From an uncultured Candidatus Saccharibacteria bacterium (GTDB taxonomy: Bacteria; Patescibacteriota; Saccharimonadia; Saccharimonadales; Saccharimonadaceae), in assembly GCA_948851665.1 (NCBI GenBank), contig CAQOWG010000009.1:1-36821 (forward strand): a stretch of DNA of 36,821 nucleotides, in the 5' to 3' direction. Under the pieces are notes generated by a model. That model was not told the origin of the DNA, did no database searches, and was given only the letters and a program-made list of their open reading frames with translations. Position numbers and translations under genes: made by a program. This document shows, one piece after another, positions 15,858-22,943 of the stretch (position 1 is the first letter of the stretch; the number at the start of each line of letters is the position of its first letter).

Positions 15858-17651
15858 GTGAGCAAAATTTTTGAGCAATTATTGGCGGTGAGGGGAGTGG
15901 GGCGAGATTTTTTGGCGCCGAAATATGAGGATTGTCTGGAGCCAGAGAAGTTGCCGGGAATGCAGGCAGCGGTGACACGGATTCGGCAGGCGGTGGAAAA
16001 TAGCGAAAAGGTTTTGATTTACGGTGATTATGATGTGGATGGGGTGACTGCAAGCACAGTGATGTATAGGTTGCTAAAATTTGCGGGGGTGAGCGAGGCG
16101 GAAGTGATGTTGCCAAATCGATTTAAGGACGGTTATGGTATGAGCGAAAAAGTGGTGGAGCAGGCTGTTTCTGATGGCGTAGGACTAGTGATAACAGTGG
16201 ACTGTGGTAGCCGGAATTTGGAGATTGTGAAGGAGCTAGCAGAACAGGGAGTTGAAACGATTGTGACGGATCATCACGAGTGTGGTGACGAATTGCCGGA
16301 GGCGGTGGCGGTTTTGAACCCGAAACGTATGGATGTAGAAGTGTCAGCGGAGCTGAGGGATCTTGCGGGGGTGGGGGTGGCGTTCAAGGTGGCACAGGCT
16401 TTGGTAAAAGCGGGATTGATTCCAGTGGGTCGAGAGAAATGGCTGCTGGATTTGGTGCTGATTGGTACTATTTGCGATAGTATGCGGATGACGGCGGAAA
16501 ATCGGCGATTGTGTTTTTATGGGATGAAAGTTTTGGAGAAAACGCGTTGGCCGGGGTTGAAGGAATTACTGCGGGTGGCGGGAGTGAAGCGGTTGAATGG
16601 GGATGCGATTGGTTTCCAGCTTGGGCCGAGGTTGAATGCGGCGGGGCGGATGGATACGGCGGAGAAGGCTTTGCAGCTTTTGATGACGGAGAAAAGGACC
16701 GAGGCGGCGAAACTCACAATGGAGCTAGAGAAACTGAATGCTGAGCGAAAGAGGCAACAACGGACGGCGGTTGAGGAGATTCGCAAGGCGGGTGTGGGGG
16801 ATGAGCCAGTGATTGTAGTGGACGGCGAGTGGCATGAGGGGGTGATTGGGATTATTGCAGGAAGGTTGGTGGAAGAATATAAGCGACCAGCGTTTGTATT
16901 TGCAAGAAATGATAGTGTGGATGTAGTCATAGGCCCTTCTGACGTCAGCGACTTATTTGTTGATAAAAATCACATTAGTGCGCAAACGCCCTATGTGATT
17001 TCTACAACAAATAAATCGGGTCTAAATCTCATTATGACGTCAGAAGACCCTACGCCCACATCCAACACGAACCATCTCTCGCAAACGCTGGCACCTAATA
17101 TCTTGAAAGGGTCGGGGCGGAGCTTCGGGGATTTTAGTCTGGCAGAGGCACTGAAAGCTTGCGAGGAAGTGATTATTGGTGGGGGTGGGCATGCGGAGGC
17201 TTGCGGAGTGAAAGTGGAAGCGGAGAGATTGGAGGATTTTCGGCGACAGATGAATGAATACTATCGAGGTTTGAAGTTGAAGGATCAGGCGAGTTTTTTG
17301 GCAGTGCAGGAAGATTTGGCGGTGCGGGATTTGAAAGAACTGTCATTGGAGCTGGTCGAGGAACTCTCGCAACTAGAACCGTTTGCGGAAGGTAATAGTG
17401 AACCGGTGTTTTTGTTGCCGGAAGTGCGGGTGATGGAAGTGGCTAGGCTGGGGGCGGATGGGGAGCATCTACGAATTGTGGTAGCAGATGATAACGGGGA
17501 AAGTTTGAAATTGATGCAATTTTTTGCGCCGGAGGAAAATTTGAGGATTCAACCGGGAGGACGAGCGAATGTCTGGATAATACTTTCAGAAAATGAATTC
17601 CGGGGGGTGAGGAGTGTGGAGGGGCGGATATTACGGTTGGGGGCTGCTTAG
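15858..17651 (+). CDS. recJ: Single-stranded-DNA exonuclease RecJ with in-frame insertion
   Basis: RecJ degrades single-stranded DNA 5' to 3' in recombination and mismatch repair. The DHH domain is clear: YGDYDVDGVTAS (55-66), ITVDCGSRN, VTDHHECGDELPEA with the DHH motif, and AGVGVAFKVAQAL; the DHHA1 domain has the GGGGHAEACGVKVE motif and the OB-fold lies at the C-terminus. Start is GTG at 15858. Between PAFVFARNDS and LKGSGRSFGDFSL, where the family joins with a few residues, there are about 62 extra residues (354-415) encoded by a nested palindromic element. The frame is unbroken, so a functional protein with a large loop is expected. The element lies between the catalytic and nucleic-acid-binding parts. 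The 597-residue length is normal for RecJ only because the insertion is included. Confidence 0.93.
   Translation: MSKIFEQLLAVRGVGRDFLAPKYEDCLEPEKLPGMQAAVTRIRQAVENSEKVLIYGDYDVDGVTASTVMYRLLKFAGVSEAEVMLPNRFKDGYGMSEKVVEQAVSDGVGLVITVDCGSRNLEIVKELAEQGVETIVTDHHECGDELPEAVAVLNPKRMDVEVSAELRDLAGVGVAFKVAQALVKAGLIPVGREKWLLDLVLIGTICDSMRMTAENRRLCFYGMKVLEKTRWPGLKELLRVAGVKRLNGDAIGFQLGPRLNAAGRMDTAEKALQLLMTEKRTEAAKLTMELEKLNAERKRQQRTAVEEIRKAGVGDEPVIVVDGEWHEGVIGIIAGRLVEEYKRPAFVFARNDSVDVVIGPSDVSDLFVDKNHISAQTPYVISTTNKSGLNLIMTSEDPTPTSNTNHLSQTLAPNILKGSGRSFGDFSLAEALKACEEVIIGGGGHAEACGVKVEAERLEDFRRQMNEYYRGLKLKDQASFLAVQEDLAVRDLKELSLELVEELSQLEPFAEGNSEPVFLLPEVRVMEVARLGADGEHLRIVVADDNGESLKLMQFFAPEENLRIQPGGRANVWIILSENEFRGVRSVEGRILRLGAA
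16919..17062. repeat. Nested palindromic element inserted in frame in recJ
   Basis: Outer arms: CTTCTGACGTCA (16936-16947) and TGACGTCAGAAG (17035-17046) are perfect inverted repeats, extendable outwards to about 28 bases per arm (16920-16947, 17035-17062) with five or six mismatches. Inner arms: TTATTTGTTG (16953-16962)/CAACAAATAA (17005-17014), and AAATCACAT (16967-16975)/ATGTGATTT (16993-17001). Extra coding runs slightly beyond the right arm, to about 17102. The DNA is AT- and C-rich against a G-rich gene. No transposase; if mobile, it depends on one elsewhere. Confidence 0.75.
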
Positions 17652-17658
17652 ATTTTTA

Positions 17659-17667
17659 TGCTATAAT
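17659..17667 (+). promoter_or_regulatory. Extended -10 promoter of the FtsX remnant
   Basis: TGCTATAAT (17659-17667) followed by AAAGGA and ATG at 17701: the expression signals of the broken gene are intact. Confidence 0.6.
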
Positions 17668-17700
17668 TGAGCCTAGAATGATTAAAGGAAAAATATAATA

Positions 17701-18347
17701 ATGAAACTTCGGGATGTTGGTAGGCTAGCGACGGCGAATTTGCGGCAGAGCAGACGGCGTAGCGTTACTGTTATTTTGACGATGGCAGTGATTTTTGGCT
17801 TAGCGATAGGGGCGGGATTTTTTGTGCGGGGCATGCGGAATTTTATGATAGGGGCTGCGGTCGAGCAAACGGAAAAGATCTATATATCGGCTGGCTATGC
17901 TGTGGGAGGGGCTATGGGCGCTGTAGGTGTCGAGTCGCCTGAGGGGGCGCTTGCCGAACTGGCGGGTTTACCAGTGGAACAGTATTTATCGTGATGACTC
18001 TGTCGCGACTTTTGGGGCAGGAGACAAAGAATCAAAAAATATATCAAGTAAGGGGAGCAACGCTGGGCGATTTGCGACGAATTTATGGCGGCTATACCTT
18101 GATATTGGGGGTATTGGTTTGCTTGATGGCGATAGCGCTAGGTGTGACTTTGACGGCTGCACTTTCAGTTGCCTATGCGTCACCGTTGACACAAGTTTTT
18201 GAGTTGGCTTACGGGATACAGGAGGAAGTATGGCTGGTTGGATGGAACTGGCGAATATTACTGATGCTTGGGATAGTACTAGTGGCTATGACTTTGACGG
18301 GAGTGCTTGGGGCTAAGAATACGAAAGCAAGGGGAACAAAAAAATAA
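17701..18347 (+). pseudogene. Internally deleted FtsX-type ABC permease
   Basis: The first frame (to 17994) gives the N-terminal cytoplasmic start and first membrane helix of an FtsX permease: LRQSRRRSVTVILTMAVIFG, homologous to SNIAQHKKRSVVIILTISIL at 19718. It ends at TGA; a second frame from 17991 continues with ARLMGKD-like LSRLLGQETKNQKIYQVRGA and the C-terminal membrane helices, including QEEVWLVGWNWRILLML, matching EQIWLIGWNNLIW of the permease at 21080. The intact paralogues have about 220 residues of extracellular domain and a second helix between, which are missing here. A large internal deletion with a frame break therefore produced this remnant. Promoter and ribosome site are retained, so a short two-part product is not excluded. 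Confidence 0.75.
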
Positions 18348-18364
18348 CACCGGACGAGCCGGTG
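18348..18364. terminator. Bidirectional intrinsic terminator between FtsX remnant and rpsU
   Basis: Stem CACCGG/CCGGTG with a 5-base loop; plus-strand tail ATTTTATTT, minus-strand tail ATTTTTTT. It serves the convergent genes on both sides. Confidence 0.85.
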
Positions 18365-18369
18365 CTATT

Positions 18370-18588
18370 TTATTTAAGTCCGAGGCGCATGCGCTCGGCT
18401 TTTTCGGCGCGACGCGCTTCGCGGATGATTGCCTTGTTGCGGCGTTCACGCTTAGAGATCGGTTTGCTAAAACGCATTTGCGACTTCTTGATAGGCATGA
18501 TACCACTCTGCAACACCTTGCGGTTGAAGCGACGAATGAGGTTCTCGTTGGCCTCGCTCTGGTCTTTTCTTGTTACTTTGATTGCCAT
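18370..18588 (-). CDS. rpsU: Small ribosomal subunit protein bS21
   Basis: The 72-residue very basic protein matches bS21: MAIKVTRKDQSEANENLIRR at the start, then FNRKVLQSGIMPIKKSQMRF and a C-terminal RREARRAEKAERMRLGLK-type helix. bS21 sits at the 30S platform near the anti-Shine-Dalgarno region and helps initiation. Length is typical. On the minus strand GATAAAAT lies about 20 bases upstream of the ATG. It is a single gene placed head to tail against cassette C. Confidence 0.92.
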   Translation of the reverse strand: MAIKVTRKDQSEANENLIRRFNRKVLQSGIMPIKKSQMRFSKPISKRERRNKAIIREARRAEKAERMRLGLK

Positions 18589-18646
18589 AATGTCATGATT
18601 TTATCACACTTTCTCTTGAGATGCAAGGGTTTCATAAGATTACTCT

Positions 18647-18860
18647 AACTACAACCGTATCAATGAATGGCCTCTCCAGTTCCTGCGTACTGGCCACTAC
18701 GGCCGTTCCTACGGCTACCTCGGCGCACGTACGCCGTTGGGCACTTGGTGGTCTAATACGGCTGGCTCCGCTACCCACGGGCGCTACCTGCATACGTCTA
18801 CCGGCAACGTCTACGCCTGGTATAACGATTGGCGTGGCGTCGGCTTTGCTCTGCGCTGCG
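18647..18860 (+). repeat. Hypervariable lectin-like (FISUMP-type) cassette, copy C
   Basis: Reads NYNRINEWPLQFLRTG, GYLGARTPLGTWWSNTAG and GFALRC, then diverges into unrelated sequence (GNE...). It shares the leading AACTACAAYCGTATYAATG block with copy B. It begins right behind the rpsU promoter region and ends before the operator-like palindromes of the ABC operon. No ribosome site or start of its own is convincing (ATG at 18621 gives a different frame). Confidence 0.75.
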
Positions 18861-18874
18861 GAAACGAAACTCCG

Positions 18875-18897
18875 AACCTTAACACTAAGTCAAGGTT
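18875..18897. promoter_or_regulatory. Imperfect AACCTT...AAGGTT repeat, operator or terminator
   Basis: AACCTTAACAC at 18875 with AAGGTT at 18892-18897, followed by TTTT. It shares the 11-mer AACCTTAACAC with the perfect palindrome at 18930, so it may be a second operator; the T tail also allows a terminator reading. Confidence 0.5.
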
Positions 18898-18929
18898 TTT
18901 CAAAGTTCTACCCCTGTTTCGAACGGGCA

Positions 18930-18954
18930 AAACCTTAACACGGTGTTAAGGTTT
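18930..18954. promoter_or_regulatory. 25-bp perfect palindrome upstream of the ABC-FtsX operon
   Basis: AAACCTTAACAC, one central G, GTGTTAAGGTTT. Its size and symmetry are typical of a dimeric repressor site; it lies about 75 bases upstream of the operon's -10. The regulator is not identified. Confidence 0.6.
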
Positions 18955-18982
18955 AGGGCTGGAAGTTGAAGCGTAAAATGAC

Positions 18983-19013
18983 TTGTTGCGGGGGGGGGCG
19001 TTAGTGCTATAAT
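18983..19013 (+). promoter_or_regulatory. ABC-FtsX promoter with a G9 tract in the spacer
   Basis: Extended -10 TGCTATAAT at 19005-19013, six bases before the ATG (leaderless). A run of nine G (18990-18998) lies in the spacer, between it and possible -35 boxes TTGTTG (18983-18988, spacer 19) or TTGCGG (18986-18991, spacer 16). Confidence 0.65.
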
Positions 19014-19019
19014 TAGCTT

Positions 19020-19715
19020 ATGACAATCAATCTCAATTCTCTTAATAAATCTTATGGCAAAAAACCAGTGCTCTTTGATATTAACCTAGAAATCCCAACT
19101 GGTAGCTTCACGATGCTAAAGGGTGTCAGTGGCTCAGGGAAGTCAACACTACTTAGCATCATTGGTGGGATCGAGCCAATGACTGGCGGGCAAGTCATGA
19201 TAGATAATCAAGATGTCAGTAAGCTAAAAGGCAAAGCGAGGGCGGACTTCTATCGACATAAAATTGGTTTTATCTTCCAAGGTTTCTATCTCCAGCCACA
19301 GCTGACAATTGTTGAGAACATTGCCCTGATGGGAATATTTGCTGGAATGCCGAAGAAGGAGCGGGAAGCAAGGGCAAAAGAACTAGCTGAGAAGCTGGGA
19401 ATTTCTGAAGTGCTTGGTAATCTGCCGGCAGAAGTTTCTGGTGGACAGGCAGAAAGAGCCTGCGCGGCGAGAGCGATGTTTATGCACCCGGAAATCATCC
19501 TCGCCGATGAGCCGACCAACAACCTCGACCCGGAGAATGCCAAGAACGTGATAGAAATGCTAAAACAGATCCAACAGGAAACTGGTGCCACGATGATTGT
19601 GGCAAGTCATGATCCATTAGTGGAGAAATATGCAACGCAGATTGTGAACATTCGTGAGGGAAGAGTGAATACGACGAGTGCAGATGAATCCAAAGATGCT
19701 CAGGAGGGAGAGTAG
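19020..19715 (+). CDS. ABC transporter ATP-binding protein (MacB/LolD type)
   Basis: The 231-residue ATPase has Walker A GVSGSGKST (35-43), Q-loop FIFQGFYLQPQLT, signature VSGGQAERACAARA (139-152), Walker B IILADEPTNNLD (159-170) and switch HD (VASHDP). The LADEPTNNLD form and the short size are typical of MacB/LolD/FtsE-like subunits that work with FtsX-type permeases rather than import channels. Two such permeases follow directly, so the three form one envelope mechanotransmission or export system; substrate unknown. No SBP or periplasmic partner is seen. It is translated from a leaderless start behind a G9-tract promoter and a 25-bp palindrome. Confidence 0.93.
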   Translation: MTINLNSLNKSYGKKPVLFDINLEIPTGSFTMLKGVSGSGKSTLLSIIGGIEPMTGGQVMIDNQDVSKLKGKARADFYRHKIGFIFQGFYLQPQLTIVENIALMGIFAGMPKKEREARAKELAEKLGISEVLGNLPAEVSGGQAERACAARAMFMHPEIILADEPTNNLDPENAKNVIEMLKQIQQETGATMIVASHDPLVEKYATQIVNIREGRVNTTSADESKDAQEGE

Positions 19716-19717
19716 AG

Positions 19718-21079
19718 ATGGGCTTGAAATTTTCTGATGCCTTGAGATTAAGCTGGAGTAATATTGCGCAGCATAAGAAGCGGAGTGTGGTGATTATTTT
19801 GACGATCTCGATATTATTCGGTGTGATAATGGGGTTCAATTTTCTTACGTTTGGGATGGAGAAGACGATGCTTTCGGCTTCGGCGGGGCAGACGGGTGGG
19901 GATATTTATATTGAGGCGCGGTATGGTAGATCAATGGGGACTTGGTATGATTACGTGAAGGATCCAGAAGAGATAGCGCGGGTAGATTTGATGCCAGTGA
20001 TAAATGAAGAAGCGGATCAGAAAATTCGCGAGCGCGTAGCTGAGTATGATGGGGAAGTGATTGGGTATTATTGGTATTACCAATTAGATTATCCTTACCG
20101 CGTGATTGATAAGTCAGTGGTTGAAAAGTTTATCGACACGGACTTGTGGGAATCTTTACCGGAGGGTAAAATGCCGACAATTATGCCGGAGGGTTGGGAA
20201 CCACCAACGTATGCATATGGTGGGGAAAGCGATACACGCCTGCGCGACCGACTAGGTGACTCGCTATACCGAGTGGGAACTATCCCGAGTACAGAGCCGG
20301 GCAAGCCAACGCTAGATGGCTTTAATCCGTTGAATGTAATCCTCGCGCAGCTGGCGGGTGCGACGAATGGTGATTTCTGGCTGATTGATGATGGCTCGGG
20401 GAAAGTTGAGGCTTTCATGCGAGATCAGCTGAAAAAATATCTTGCAGAGGAGGATAGTTCATATAGTTTAGAACCAACGAAAAAGACGGTGGTGGCAAAG
20501 TTCAGTGACCCATATCAGGCGGTGGCTTATGCTAGTCCAGATGAGGAAGCGCTAGGGGTAAAGATATATTCATCGGATTTTCAATACCAAGCGCAAGATT
20601 TATTCGGGACGACGTTGATGGTGGCGGGTTCGTTTAACACGCAAAGGGTATTGTTGATTGCGGTGGAAGTCTTGCTGCTTGTCGTGGCGGTGGTTGTGGC
20701 GGTGCTGACCTTTGCACATTTGATTGACCAGGACGCACCGACGGTGGCTTTGTACCGTGCTATGGGGGCGAGTACAGATAACATTTACATAATATACTTG
20801 CTTTATCTTGTTGAACTATGTTTACTGGCGATAGCGGCGACGATTTTGATTGCGTTCCTATTTGTTGGCTTGGTAGCTCTGACGAGCGTCGGGCCATTAG
20901 CGGCGAGATTACAAGAATTTTATCATTTGCATGATTTGCCGAAAATTACGCTTTTTATGTTTAATGGGTCGTTTTGGTTTATTTTAGCAATAATACTGAC
21001 GATTGCGCCGCTCTCTTTATTCTTTACTTTGCGACGTTTCTCCGCAAAACATATTGCAAAGAAGCTGAAGGAAGACTAG
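19718..21079 (+). CDS. FtsX-family ABC permease 1
   Basis: The 453-residue permease has the MacB/FtsX plan: cytoplasmic N-terminus, first membrane helix (VVIILTISILFGVIMGFNFL, about 27-46), a large extracytoplasmic domain of about 260 residues, and three C-terminal helices (about 306-332, 355-385 and 413-437), ending in the basic RRFSAKHIAKKLKED. It is two bases downstream of the ATPase stop and touches the next permease start, so all three are one operon. The external domain contains Tyr- and acid-rich segments and no obvious catalytic motif. It likely couples ATP hydrolysis to movement of the outer domain. Related to the remnant at 17701. Confidence 0.88.
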   Translation: MGLKFSDALRLSWSNIAQHKKRSVVIILTISILFGVIMGFNFLTFGMEKTMLSASAGQTGGDIYIEARYGRSMGTWYDYVKDPEEIARVDLMPVINEEADQKIRERVAEYDGEVIGYYWYYQLDYPYRVIDKSVVEKFIDTDLWESLPEGKMPTIMPEGWEPPTYAYGGESDTRLRDRLGDSLYRVGTIPSTEPGKPTLDGFNPLNVILAQLAGATNGDFWLIDDGSGKVEAFMRDQLKKYLAEEDSSYSLEPTKKTVVAKFSDPYQAVAYASPDEEALGVKIYSSDFQYQAQDLFGTTLMVAGSFNTQRVLLIAVEVLLLVVAVVVAVLTFAHLIDQDAPTVALYRAMGASTDNIYIIYLLYLVELCLLAIAATILIAFLFVGLVALTSVGPLAARLQEFYHLHDLPKITLFMFNGSFWFILAIILTIAPLSLFFTLRRFSAKHIAKKLKED

Positions 21080-22399
21080 ATGCGATTATCGGATTATTTA
21101 AGACTGGGTTTTGCTGGCGTCAAAGCGCATAAAAAGCGTGCAGTGGCAGTAGTAGTGATTGTTGGGCTGCTTTTTGGTGTAATTGTGGCAGGTACATTTA
21201 TATTGCAAGGGATAGAGAACGTGGTGATGTCAAAAATGTTAGCACCGACGGACGGTAAAGTTCTGGTTGTCAGTAATGTGGATACCGCAATTTGCCGTGA
21301 AAATTGTGACATTTTGGCAGGAACCACACAGATTCGAGAAAATATTCGGCGATATGGTGGTGAGGTGATGGGGTTGGAGATCATCCAGACGAAGGACGGC
21401 GCGTTTTACAAGTTACGGGAAAATATATTTGACAGTATAAATGACAACATTGATGATGACGAAGTGCTACAAGTGGCAGTGCCGCTGAAAACTGCCGTGA
21501 ACTTGGTAGGTACACAGTTGCCAAATTATGATGCGGCGGTTTCTACGAAGCTTAATGCCATTGAGGAAGTGCGTGAGAAAATTCTACATAAAGTAATAGA
21601 AAGTAAGACCGGTGAGAAATATTATATCGCGGAGATTTTGCCCGGCGGGGTTTATGGGATTGATTTGTCACTTATGAATGTTGAACAGAAGGGAAATCCA
21701 CTAGATGCGGTTTTAGGACAAGTACGTACAGGTACGAGCCAAGATTTTATCGCAAAGTCCGTAGGGGATGAGGTGCGAACTGACGCAGAAAATATGGGAA
21801 TTGTCTTGGCGCAGTTTAGTGATGTTAAAGCGGCCTATGATTATTACCAAGACGAGGCGAATTACTGCGCAGAAATGGATCGGATTTTTGGTGCATGTGG
21901 AGAGAATTATAAATATCAGGTATTCCCAGTAGTATCTGACCCGCTAACGACGTATGAAAATTTGCAGAGTGTTTGGCTGGTGTTTCGGATTGCTGCGGCG
22001 GTATTAACCGTGATAGCGGTAATTATTGCTTTTAGTACTTATGCACGGTTGATGGGTAAGGATATGAAAGTCATCGCGCTCTATCATGCAATGGGGGCAA
22101 CGGGGCGACAGATTTGGCTGGTCTATGTGACATATCTTTTGATATTGAGTCTTATGGCGGTGGCGTTTGCGTTGGTGGTTGGTTTGGCGCTGGCGGTGGG
22201 GCTGAGTCTTGTGAATATGACAGCCTTGGGGCAAGTTTTCACGCTGGGATTTGGGATCGAGACGGAACAAATTTGGTTGATTGGTTGGAATAATTTGATT
22301 TGGTGTATTGCCGGAGCAATGGTATTGGTGGCGTTTATGGCGGTGGTGCTGGGGAATGGGAATTTCAGAGCCAAGGAACTTGCGAAAAAACTAAAATAA
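21080..22399 (+). CDS. FtsX-family ABC permease 2
   Basis: The 439-residue protein has the same layout as permease 1: basic start FAGVKAHKKRAVAVVVIVGL, first helix about 20-42, external domain to about 300 with four cysteines (CRENCD near 71-75 and CAEMDRIFGAC near 270-280) that could form disulfides, and three C-terminal helices. It ends FRAKELAKKLK, like permease 1. It starts immediately after the stop of permease 1. Two different permeases per ATPase suggests a heterodimer. Its C-terminal part (EQIWLIGWNNLIW) is the nearest relative of the remnant at 17991. Confidence 0.88.
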   Translation: MRLSDYLRLGFAGVKAHKKRAVAVVVIVGLLFGVIVAGTFILQGIENVVMSKMLAPTDGKVLVVSNVDTAICRENCDILAGTTQIRENIRRYGGEVMGLEIIQTKDGAFYKLRENIFDSINDNIDDDEVLQVAVPLKTAVNLVGTQLPNYDAAVSTKLNAIEEVREKILHKVIESKTGEKYYIAEILPGGVYGIDLSLMNVEQKGNPLDAVLGQVRTGTSQDFIAKSVGDEVRTDAENMGIVLAQFSDVKAAYDYYQDEANYCAEMDRIFGACGENYKYQVFPVVSDPLTTYENLQSVWLVFRIAAAVLTVIAVIIAFSTYARLMGKDMKVIALYHAMGATGRQIWLVYVTYLLILSLMAVAFALVVGLALAVGLSLVNMTALGQVFTLGFGIETEQIWLIGWNNLIWCIAGAMVLVAFMAVVLGNGNFRAKELAKKLK

Positions 22400-22403
22400 A
22401 TTG

Positions 22404-22412
22404 TGTTATAAT
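22404..22412 (+). promoter_or_regulatory. Extended -10 promoter of adk-map
   Basis: TGTTATAAT immediately after the permease operon, followed by GAGGTG and ATG at 22422. Confidence 0.65.
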
Positions 22413-22421
22413 TGAGGTGAT

Positions 22422-22943
22422 ATGATTATTTTGATGGGACTCGCGGGCTCGGGTAAGAGTACGCAGGGACAGAAGCTGGCTGCGGCGACTGGCCGAGTAT
22501 GGTTGTCGACTGGACAGCTAATCCGCGAAAGCGGTAAATATGACAAAATCATCAATAGCGGCTCTTTGATTGATGATGATGAGGCGACTCTAATTTTTGC
22601 GGAGGCGCTAGCAAAGATTACGCGTGAGGGGAAACAGGCCGTAGTGGATGGTTATCCGCGCAACGAAACGCAGGCGCGGTGGCTAGCAAATAATTTGCAG
22701 AAGGCTATAGAACAAGTAGTGATTGTCGACGTATCAAAAGAAGAGGTGACGAAGCGCTTGATGAAGCGTGGACGAGCGGATGACACCGAAGCGGTGATTC
22801 AGGAGCGATTTGAGATTGCTGAGCGAGGAATGAAGGGTGTGTGCCGAATTTTGCGCAATAAGGGCGTAAAAATTACCAAAATCAATGGCGAGGGAACGGA
22901 AGACGAAGTATTCCTCAGACTAATTAAGGCAACAGAAGCATGA
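22422..22943 (+). CDS. adk: Adenylate kinase-family nucleoside monophosphate kinase
   Basis: The 173-residue kinase has P-loop GLAGSGKSTQ (6-15), STGQLIRES corresponding to the AMP-binding site, DGYPRNETQ (the DGFPR motif), and a short LID region KRGRADDTEAVIQERF. It interconverts AMP, ADP and ATP. The LID is the short form, so no zinc insert, and the protein is shorter than the 210-220 residues of typical bacterial Adk. The stop overlaps the map start (ATGA), and the adk-map order matches ribosomal-operon gene order in many bacteria, here detached from secY. Specificity for AMP is inferred. Confidence 0.88.
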   Translation: MIILMGLAGSGKSTQGQKLAAATGRVWLSTGQLIRESGKYDKIINSGSLIDDDEATLIFAEALAKITREGKQAVVDGYPRNETQARWLANNLQKAIEQVVIVDVSKEEVTKRLMKRGRADDTEAVIQERFEIAERGMKGVCRILRNKGVKITKINGEGTEDEVFLRLIKATEA

